Origin: Nitrososphaera sp.
Lineage (GTDB): Archaea > Thermoproteota > Nitrososphaeria > Nitrososphaerales > Nitrososphaeraceae
NCBI GenBank assembly: GCA_039938515.1
Contig: JBDUUL010000001.1
Coordinates: forward strand, 171,760-235,759
Reading direction: 5' to 3'
DNA: 64,000 nt
Below, piece by piece: positions 41,715 through 48,722 of this stretch. The notes beneath the pieces were generated by a model. The model saw nothing but the letters and a program-made list of their open reading frames with translations. It ran no database searches and was not told where the DNA came from. How positions within the stretch are numbered: position 1 is the stretch's first letter; each line of letters starts with the position of its first letter. Both the position numbers and the translations under genes were made by a program.

Positions 41715-43158
41715 TCTTATTGGATTTCAAGTCAACCCTGCCGCGGGAGGGGCGGCTTGGCAACAAAATGACAGCTATATCATTGACGTTTGTCCCAGTC
41801 AGACCGGCTAACACCGTCGAACTAGTCTGTGACAACGCATCGTAGCTCCTGTGCGATTCGAGCATTCCCTGAAGGTCTACAGAATTTTTTTCCGCCGCTT
41901 GGAGGGTTTTGGCAGAAACAACGGCCCCCGCAGCGGGAGAATTACCGTCCTTTCCATCGGTGCCTACAAAGGCGCTGATTCCTGTAAAAGAGGGCCCGGC
42001 GCGGATGCAAAAAGCCAAGGCCGCCTCCTGGTTTCTGCCCCCTTTAGCCGCCCCAAAGTTGGAATGCAGCGTCACCGTGGTTTCGCCGCCTCCTACCATA
42101 GCGGCAGCCCGTCTCTGACCTGAAGCGATTGTCTGAGCTTTAAAGGCAAGCGATCTGCCAAGCTCGGCGGCTTCTCCGGTAATCCGAAACCTGTGAACCT
42201 TCTTGATTCCCGACACCTTCAAGAAGTTAATCGCTGATTCCACAGCAATTTCGTTCGAGCCGATTATGATGTTCGTGACCCTGGAAAATGCTTTGTCACC
42301 GGGCTTGGGCGTCTCGGGTATTTTTTTGTCGAGTCCAAGCTGGATGTGCCTGTTAACCGCATGCAGCCTGATGTTGTATTTTCTCAAGATTTTGCTGGCA
42401 TCCAGAAAAGTGGACGGGTCCGGTTCGGTGGGTCCTGAAGCAATGTCTTGAAGCCGGTTTCCGACCACGTCTGAAATAATCAATGAGATAATTGGAACAT
42501 TCTGTCTGATGTAAGAAACGAGCTGTCCCCCTTTGATTGCGGATAGATGCTTTCGTACAACGTTCATTTCCCTTATGGTCGCTCCGCTTGACAGGAGAAG
42601 TTTTGTCACTTGCTGCTTGACGGCAAGCGAAATGCCGGTTGCCGGGAGAGGCATCAATGCCGAAGCGCCACCGGATATCAAGACGATAATAAGGTCGCCC
42701 GCATCGGCCTTACGCAGAGTATCTGTTATTCTTCGGGTCCCCTGGATCCCGGCCCTGTTTGGTACTGGATGGCTAGCGTAAGTAACTTGAATCGGCCCGA
42801 TGTACTTGCCCGTTGACCCCTTGGGTACCGTTATAGAGGCCTCTTCAATCCTCGTACCTAGCACATCGTACGCGCCCCGGTACATTTCGGCGGCAGCCTT
42901 GCCAGCGCCAACTATGTAGACGCGGCGGGGAAGCGGAAAAATGCGCACACAACCTCGGAGGTCGGTTATTGCTATTGATTTAGCTGTCACCCTGAGCGCA
43001 GATTTGACAAGTATTGCAGGTCTGACAGCCATGATTGCCTGCGAGACGCACCGGAGCACGATATCGGCGTCTTCTCCGTGGAAATCGTTCAATTCCGCGA
43101 GGTTCTTTATGAGTGCCCCTAGTTGGAGAGACCTACCTCCAGAGCCCACAGGCGCCAT
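41686..43158 (-). CDS. Glycerate 2-kinase (MOFRL-type)
   Basis: A 490-residue protein. The N-terminal domain has YIVGAGKAAAEM and LISGGASALMPLPATG, both from the glycerate/glycerol kinase-like GckA fold; the C-terminal MOFRL domain begins at about residue 360 (MVGGGETTVTL, then NQEAALAF and FVGTDGKDG). The family phosphorylates glycerate to 2-phosphoglycerate. Start at ATG 43158 is in keeping with upstream extension; the first 30 residues are variable. Confidence 0.88.
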   Translation of the reverse strand: MAPVGSGGRSLQLGALIKNLAELNDFHGEDADIVLRCVSQAIMAVRPAILVKSALRVTAKSIAITDLRGCVRIFPLPRRVYIVGAGKAAAEMYRGAYDVLGTRIEEASITVPKGSTGKYIGPIQVTYASHPVPNRAGIQGTRRITDTLRKADAGDLIIVLISGGASALMPLPATGISLAVKQQVTKLLLSSGATIREMNVVRKHLSAIKGGQLVSYIRQNVPIISLIISDVVGNRLQDIASGPTEPDPSTFLDASKILRKYNIRLHAVNRHIQLGLDKKIPETPKPGDKAFSRVTNIIIGSNEIAVESAINFLKVSGIKKVHRFRITGEAAELGRSLAFKAQTIASGQRRAAAMVGGGETTVTLHSNFGAAKGGRNQEAALAFCIRAGPSFTGISAFVGTDGKDGNSPAAGAVVSAKTLQAAEKNSVDLQGMLESHRSYDALSQTSSTVLAGLTGTNVNDIAVILLPSRPSRGRVDLKSNKITRIARCLN

Positions 43159-43449
43159 GCCCGGGGGTAAAGTCGAATGCTTGAAAAGGTTTCTGTGACA
43201 ATTGGGTGAAGTGCCGAATTTTATGTTCCTGCAGCCCCGTCTGCTCTGTCACGTACACGAGGACCTAAATACTCCATGCAAACGGCAGTTGTCGAGTAAT
43301 AAGCTACTTGCAGGTCGGATTAATGCCCTGAGGATTACCCGATCATTTGTGGTAAATTAGAGCCGTCATCCGCGGAGTTTTAAATTATCCGGAAACGGCA
43401 GCCCGCACTCCTTGCAGATCTTTCATTTTCAGGGAATATCAAACCGATT

Positions 43450-43857
43450 TTGGGAGCAAGAAGCTTAATGTTGGCAATTGGAACTAACAAACCCGATCGC
43501 TTCATGGTGAGGGATCTAAGGCTTCGTGGGAAATCCGGAACAAACGGGCTGATGTTTGTACCATATTATGGCCGCGCTCCGCGCGTATTCATTGCGAATT
43601 ACAAGTCCTGGCGAGAATACCATAATGAGGGCAGGATAGCGGAAGTCGCCAGCTCGCTACTTAGCCACGAGACCCTCCACCTAACTTTGAACAAGTTCTC
43701 GCTGACGGCGTCTGAAAGGCTCGATAATTTGTTCGGTAGGTCAAATAACTGGGAGGCTTATTTCCACGGGCTGGGGGATCTGGATGAACGTTATCCCCGG
43801 TCACCGTTTCGGTCAAAGGGCAAGAATGCACGTCGTTCGTCCGCCCGCCGCCGGTGA
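43450..43857 (+). CDS. Minimal HExxH protein, unknown
   Basis: A 135-residue protein. His73-Glu74-Thr-Leu-His77 in LLSHETLHLTLNKF is a zincin-type HExxH, preceded by a beta strand with PYYGRAPRVFIANYKSW. There is no signal peptide and no membrane span. The C-terminus is strongly basic (KGKNARRSSARRR). Zinc binding and peptidase activity are unproven and rest on one motif. The first 18 residues may not be translated; ATG at 43468 is an alternative to TTG 43450. Confidence 0.5.
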   Translation: MGARSLMLAIGTNKPDRFMVRDLRLRGKSGTNGLMFVPYYGRAPRVFIANYKSWREYHNEGRIAEVASSLLSHETLHLTLNKFSLTASERLDNLFGRSNNWEAYFHGLGDLDERYPRSPFRSKGKNARRSSARRR

Positions 43858-43981
43858 CGCAGCTGTAAGATCCATGTACAAATCTATCCGTCCTTTGTGT
43901 CCAGATATTTGCCATAGTAAACCGGGCTTTTTCAGTAAAGAGATAAATTATCTGGAAATTCTCCCGAGGTTCCGGTGACTA

Positions 43982-44398
43982 ATGTTCGCCTTGTATACTC
44001 CTGAGAGTGCGAACAAGGCACTGCCTGATGTCAGGCGCATATTTAACAGAATAGTTGACGAGAACAAGCGGGTTATCCTGCTCCATAATGAGCTCCAGTC
44101 CATAATCGAATCGGGTAGCAAATTTGATCTGTTTCTTAAAAAGAAGGCAGAAATTAACAGCTCTATGAAGGCCCTCTACTCTGCCATCGAGGAGTTAGAA
44201 GGAAAAGGGGTGCTGATAAAGAGCATAGAGCAGGGTCTTGTCGACTTTCCATCTGTAAGGTTTGGTGAGGAAGTATGGCTATGCTGGAAATCAGGGGAAG
44301 AGTCAGTAAAATTCTGGCACGGCAAGGATGAGGGCTTTATGGGACGCAAGCCGCTTGGGAACAGCGGTTACTCTGACGACTTGGAAAAACTGCGGTAG
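43982..44398 (+). CDS. DUF2203 family protein
   Basis: A 138-residue protein. The DUF2203 pattern is clear: N-terminal helix FALYTPESANKALPDVRRIF, central helical hairpin, then GVLIKSIEQGLVDFPSV, VWLCWKSGEESVKFWH and GFMGRKPL. The family is uncharacterised. Start at ATG. It is followed after 30 nt by a winged-helix gene on the same strand, so both may form one operon. Confidence 0.85.
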   Translation: MFALYTPESANKALPDVRRIFNRIVDENKRVILLHNELQSIIESGSKFDLFLKKKAEINSSMKALYSAIEELEGKGVLIKSIEQGLVDFPSVRFGEEVWLCWKSGEESVKFWHGKDEGFMGRKPLGNSGYSDDLEKLR

Positions 44399-44428
44399 CA
44401 TAACATGCGTAGTACTTCAAACTGAACT

Positions 44429-44770
44429 TTGGTCGGGCCGAGCGGATATTCTATCGCTTCATATACCCGCCGCTACTATAGCTCGCATAATTTGGCTCCG
44501 CCCGTTGATGCCGCGGAATTTGACGCTCACAAGGAACCTACAGAAATCATTGTCCAGTTCCTTTGCAAGAACAGTGACAAGGGCTACTCTGCACAGGAAA
44601 TTGCAGACGTCCTCGGTCTCGCCGAATCCGATGTTAGCAACTGCATGGTAAAGCTGGGTTTCAGCGACCTCGTCTCCAAAGTGACCGGGAGAAAGTTAGG
44701 CGCAAGAATTCAGGATGCGACGATCAACGGAACGATCTACTATAGATGCGTGACGACGAGCAAGAAATAA
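44429..44770 (+). CDS. Winged-helix-like DNA-binding protein
   Basis: A 113-residue protein starting at TTG. EIIVQFLCKNSDKGYSAQEI and ADVLGLAESDVSNCMVKLGF give HTH geometry with the turn at LAES; the end (INGTIYYRCVTTSKK) is a wing or strand also seen in the 40074-40286 protein. The first 35 residues are probably disordered, and a start at a later codon is possible. Regulator with unknown targets. Confidence 0.6.
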   Translation: MVGPSGYSIASYTRRYYSSHNLAPPVDAAEFDAHKEPTEIIVQFLCKNSDKGYSAQEIADVLGLAESDVSNCMVKLGFSDLVSKVTGRKLGARIQDATINGTIYYRCVTTSKK

Positions 44771-44921
44771 CTCCTCGCCTTTTTGTACCGCAGATGCCCG
44801 ACACGCCCCATCACAAATATGGGTTTCTGTTTTTGCTCCAAGACGCAATGATGGACCTTCCGCCAACTGGCGGATTAGACCGCAAAAGAAATACAAAGCA
44901 TGAACAATATCGCGTAAGGAA

Positions 44922-45803
44922 TTGCTGTCAAGCTGGCTCAGGGCAATACGGGTGCGGTTCCTTCTCGCCTCCATCATTGCCGTGGGCAACGGAATAGCGA
45001 TCAGCTACTGGAAGACCGGTCACGTTGACCCTCTAAATGCAGCTCTTACGTTCGGTGGAGTAATGTGCCTTCACGCCAGCGTAGACCTGTTAAACGACTA
45101 CTGGGACTATCGGCGGGGTATCGATCAGTTAACGACAAGAACCAAGTTTAGCGGAGGAACAGGGGTCCTGCCAGAAAAAATCCTGAGTCCCCGTTCAGTT
45201 TACTTGGCCGGCGTAGCCTTTCTGGTGCTTGGAGTCTTGGTAGGTGCATACTTTGTAATAATTAGAGGGCCTCTCGTAGCGATAATTCTGGCCTTTGCGG
45301 TTGTCTCTATCTACTTTTATTCCTCTAGCATCGTCAATGCTGGACTTGGTGAACTGTTTGTAGGGATAAAGGGCGCTCTAATCGTTATTGGAAGTTATTT
45401 TGTCCAGACTGGACACGTTGAGCCTGTATCAGTATTTGTTGGCGCGATTATCGGGCTGTTATCTTCCACGGTCCTGTTCATGAACTCTATACCCGATGCC
45501 AGTGCAGACAAAGCGAAGGGCCGACGCACATTGGTAATACTCGTGGGAACACAGAGGGCCACCTTATCGCTCCCCCTGTTCTTCATTCTGGTATATGTCC
45601 TCATAACGGCCGGCGTCCTGCTGGGGATTATGAAACCCTCTTCCGTAGTGGCGCTCGCATCATCCCCGATTGCCATTCTGGCCATCAAGAGACTGCGGCA
45701 GGCACGCATTGGAGACGCGGCGACTCTTGAGCCTGCAATGGCCTCGACTATCGCCTTTTCTCGTCTTACAGGGGTCCTACTGGCTGCCTCCTTTTTGATT
45801 TAA
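44922..45803 (+). CDS. UbiA-family prenyltransferase (MenA-like)
   Basis: A 293-residue membrane protein with about eight spans, starting at TTG. The first Asp-rich motif is LLNDYWDYRRGID (near residue 62), the second PDASADKAKGRRT (near 190), as in UbiA/MenA. Such enzymes join a polyprenyl chain to a ring acceptor. MenA-type quinone synthesis is the leading option, as the NDYWDY motif is close to that of MenA, but other UbiA members (for example archaeal geranylgeranylglyceryl types) cannot be excluded from sequence alone. Confidence 0.82.
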   Translation: MLSSWLRAIRVRFLLASIIAVGNGIAISYWKTGHVDPLNAALTFGGVMCLHASVDLLNDYWDYRRGIDQLTTRTKFSGGTGVLPEKILSPRSVYLAGVAFLVLGVLVGAYFVIIRGPLVAIILAFAVVSIYFYSSSIVNAGLGELFVGIKGALIVIGSYFVQTGHVEPVSVFVGAIIGLLSSTVLFMNSIPDASADKAKGRRTLVILVGTQRATLSLPLFFILVYVLITAGVLLGIMKPSSVVALASSPIAILAIKRLRQARIGDAATLEPAMASTIAFSRLTGVLLAASFLI

Positions 45804-45916
45804 CACGCTCGGACGCGACAGGCAATTCTTGAAAAGTTTATAGTCAGACGGCCGATATTTGCAACCACCAATCAAGCTTGCTTGATCGGAATAGTAACTG
45901 AGCTCTGGAAAATGAA

Positions 45917-47068
45917 ATGACCAACTTTGTTTTGTTGAAAGGCGCGGCGTCTCCAACCGCCACCGTCCGGTTCGCGCGTGATGCGACGCAGAAAGGGATA
46001 GAGCCATCGCATTTCAGGCTGTTCGAAGGACTAACCCTGTCTTCCACCGGCGTCGGGACTTACCTTGGGGGAATGAGCAGTAGCGTCGACGAGCAGATGG
46101 AAAATGCCATCTTTGATTCTGTAAAGAGTGGCGCCTTCAATGTCATCGACACGGCAATAAATTATCGGGCAATGAAGTCAGAGAAGAGTATTGGCCGTGC
46201 GCTCGTTCGTCTAGCGGAGGCGGGAATAAGCCGAGACCAATTATTCATCTCAACAAAAAATGGCTACATCACAAATGACGCAGATTACGCATCAATCGGC
46301 CTGGACGAATATATCCGCAAGATGTACGTCGATAGCGAAGTCATTCACGAGGAAGACATAAGCCCGAGCTATCATGTAATGAAGCCGGAGTATATCGCAA
46401 GGTGCATCGACAAATCCTTGGCCAACCTTCACCTCGAATCGCTAGACCTTGTTTACATTCATAATTCGTTTGAGAGTTGGTCTGGCCATGTAGACAAGGA
46501 GACTTACTTTGACATGTTGACCGAGGTGTTTGAGTTACACGAGAAATATCGAGACGCGGGCAGGATAAGGTACTACGGCATGGCAACCTGGACATGCTTC
46601 AGGGTGCCTCGGTCATCGCAACAGTTCATTTCGATGGAAGAAGTAGTCCATGCTGCTCGCTCTGCTGGGGGCGAAAATCATGGTTTCAGATGCATCCAGC
46701 TGCCTTACAATCTCCTCTATAACGAAGCAGCGACTCTGCAGAACCAACCAGTGACCGGTGAAAACGAACTGCTCACGCCGCTGGATGCCGCAAAAAAACT
46801 TGGAATCGGATTGTTTGCCAGCGTACCTCTGATGCAGGGCAAGCTGCTTGAAGTCCCGCTCCCTGCCGACCCCCGGATGTTTCCTGCTTCTCCTGCCAGC
46901 GCGAAACTCGTACAGTTTGTACGCTCCAGCCCGGGTATAGTGTCCGCGCTCATTGGTCAAAAGAGCCCACAGCACGTTCAGGACAATTCTCAGATTGCGC
47001 GGCTCGCCCCGCTAGACGCGGGCGAATTTGCCAGGGCGCTCAAAATCGTTGGGGACAGCCGGGGATAG
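45917..47068 (+). CDS. Aldo/keto reductase
   Basis: A 383-residue NAD(P)H-dependent TIM-barrel oxidoreductase. LSSTGVGTYLGG is the AKR N-terminal strand; FNVIDTAINYRAMKSEKSIG carries the catalytic Asp and Tyr, and a Lys is in FISTKNGY. NADP-binding residues near the C-terminus (SALIGQKSPQHVQDN) are visible. The N-terminal 45 residues extend beyond the core barrel, with HFRLFEGLTLS, as in a subgroup of AKRs. The substrate is unknown. Start at ATG. Confidence 0.88.
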   Translation: MTNFVLLKGAASPTATVRFARDATQKGIEPSHFRLFEGLTLSSTGVGTYLGGMSSSVDEQMENAIFDSVKSGAFNVIDTAINYRAMKSEKSIGRALVRLAEAGISRDQLFISTKNGYITNDADYASIGLDEYIRKMYVDSEVIHEEDISPSYHVMKPEYIARCIDKSLANLHLESLDLVYIHNSFESWSGHVDKETYFDMLTEVFELHEKYRDAGRIRYYGMATWTCFRVPRSSQQFISMEEVVHAARSAGGENHGFRCIQLPYNLLYNEAATLQNQPVTGENELLTPLDAAKKLGIGLFASVPLMQGKLLEVPLPADPRMFPASPASAKLVQFVRSSPGIVSALIGQKSPQHVQDNSQIARLAPLDAGEFARALKIVGDSRG

Positions 47069-47074
47069 CCTTGA

Positions 47075-48001
47075 CTATAATTGAGCGATGCTTGAGGTTA
47101 CGGCAGCGGCGTCCCTGGCGTTGGGCAAATACTCCAGATACAACAACAGGTCTTTCTTCGCACCTTGGGCCTCACCCAACTCGATTTCACAGATGGCTCT
47201 GTTCTTGTATATCGGCGCGTATCGAGCAGGATTTATCGCGATTGCCTTTGAGTAGCTCTCCTCAGCCTTTCGATACTGTTTGTTCTTTAGGAAATAGTTG
47301 CCAAGCGCTCTGTAAGCCAGATAGTATCTAGGATTCATCTGGACTGCAGATTCGAAACAACTCACGGCTTCACTTGATCCATTTTGACTGTGAATAGAGC
47401 CTAGCAGGTACCAAATCAGCGGGTGGTCTTCGGTGCGCCCCTTTTCCAGCTTGGCCTTGGCCTCTTCTATGCTACCCCTCTGTAACATACTATCACATTC
47501 AAAGTAGAGGCTGCAGGAACCCGCGTATGGCAAATCGTCGCGCTCTACGATATTTCGGAGCTCATCCGGGATAATGATTATTGCTATATGGTTTTCCTGG
47601 GCCCACATATCCTCAAACTTTGACTCGGGAATTGCTCCATAGGTGTCGGGCTCCGGCACATACGTTAGTATCCTGCGGTCTGCGCTACTAAAACCCGAAA
47701 TAACGTTGGCATGCTGGGCAGTATCCTGTATCCCTGGAAGGATAGCGATGGGAGGGATGCGCTGGTCTATCCGCTTTTTAAGGTTGGTCATGGAGCTCTC
47801 ATAGATGTACCACCTCAGTCCGAGCGACTTGAGGTATTTCAGTCCAGAAAAAATATCATTCCTCTGCTCAGCCGCGGCCGCTTCGCCTATCTGCAAATCA
47901 TAGCCCCAGTAGCTCGCCAACACCGTCAACACCAATGGCATCGGATCGCTTTCACTGGAGCTCACGATTGGTAACGAAAGAGTTTCACTTTGATGCGGCA
48001 A
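47075..48001 (-). CDS. Pseudo-C39 peptidase-like domain fused to TPR repeats
   Basis: A 308-residue protein. Residues about 12-145 resemble the papain-like C39 domain: DPMPLVLTVLASYWG stands where the family has Asp-Cys-Gly-Pro, so the catalytic Cys is missing, while the His part (AQHANVISGFSSADRRILTY) is kept. Residues about 165-305 contain three or four TPRs (EEAKAKLEKG, SEAVSCFESAVQMNPRYYLAY, RKAEESYSKAIAINPARYAP). It may bind peptides or partners rather than cleave. It is on the same strand as, and 145 nt downstream of, the amidotransferase/UPF0182 pair. Confidence 0.65.
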   Translation of the reverse strand: MPHQSETLSLPIVSSSESDPMPLVLTVLASYWGYDLQIGEAAAAEQRNDIFSGLKYLKSLGLRWYIYESSMTNLKKRIDQRIPPIAILPGIQDTAQHANVISGFSSADRRILTYVPEPDTYGAIPESKFEDMWAQENHIAIIIIPDELRNIVERDDLPYAGSCSLYFECDSMLQRGSIEEAKAKLEKGRTEDHPLIWYLLGSIHSQNGSSEAVSCFESAVQMNPRYYLAYRALGNYFLKNKQYRKAEESYSKAIAINPARYAPIYKNRAICEIELGEAQGAKKDLLLYLEYLPNARDAAAVTSSIAQL

Positions 48002-48146
48002 TCCATGGGAAGAAATTCAACATCAAAATAAAATGCTTGTCATGCTGAGCCGCATTTCAGGCGATGAAAAGTCACTTACTTTTTCAAAAAATGGTTCGAA
48101 TGCGGTCTGTGCCGCGAAGATCAGTCTCCAAGTGGGCACGGCCACT

Positions 48147-48722
48147 TTAGCCTGGCGCGTCAAGGGCTAGAAAATTCCGCATAAGTGCTTCGCCAACTAC
48201 ACCACTTTTTTCGGGATGAAACTGTGTGCCCCACATTGCCATGCGCTCGTCACAGAATATTTCGTATGGTGTCTGGTTTGAATTGGCAACTTGCATGAAC
48301 CCCTGAGGCAGACGGGCCACACGAAATGCGTGGCTCTGGTATACACTGATGCTTTTTTCCATTCCGCGGGTTATAGGCGTGTCTGACGCGATGTTTATCT
48401 GCTCCAGCCCTCGAGACGGAGCGGGCATTCTAGTTACTGTCCCGCCCAAAGAGAGAGCAATAATTTCAGCACCGTAGCAGATTCCAAGGAGGCATTTCCG
48501 TCCCTCCTTGCACTGGCGGATGAAGCGGGAGTTGTGGGCATTAGTTTGAGCCGAACCAGACCTTCTCCCGGACAGGATAACTCGTTCGGCATACTCTATA
48601 TGATTTGCTTGTACAAGATCGTACCGCATGCAATCTGCTTTTGCGCCAAGCTGATTCAGGAGCGACAATATATTCGGCGTAAAGGGAGAAAGATTGTCGA
48701 CCACAAGGACGCCGCTACTCAC
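48147..48722 (-). CDS. Orphan class I glutamine amidotransferase
   Basis: A 191-residue protein with the full triad region: oxyanion strand VLVVDNLSPFT, nucleophile Cys in LLGICYGAEI, and His/Glu in GTQFHPEKSG. It has no synthase domain, and no ammonia acceptor enzyme is adjacent. The first four bases of its ATG overlap the UPF0182 stop (ATGA at 48719-48722), so the two are translationally coupled. It may supply ammonia, or process a gamma-glutamyl-type compound, in connection with the membrane protein. Function inferred at family level only. Confidence 0.8.
   Translation of the reverse strand: MSSGVLVVDNLSPFTPNILSLLNQLGAKADCMRYDLVQANHIEYAERVILSGRRSGSAQTNAHNSRFIRQCKEGRKCLLGICYGAEIIALSLGGTVTRMPAPSRGLEQINIASDTPITRGMEKSISVYQSHAFRVARLPQGFMQVANSNQTPYEIFCDERMAMWGTQFHPEKSGVVGEALMRNFLALDAPG

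Noticed and set aside
48033-48170. Plus-strand 45-codon frame between the TPR and amidotransferase genes
   Set aside because: Reads like protein but overlaps the convergent amidotransferase end and has no promoter at the right distance; support is too weak to list.
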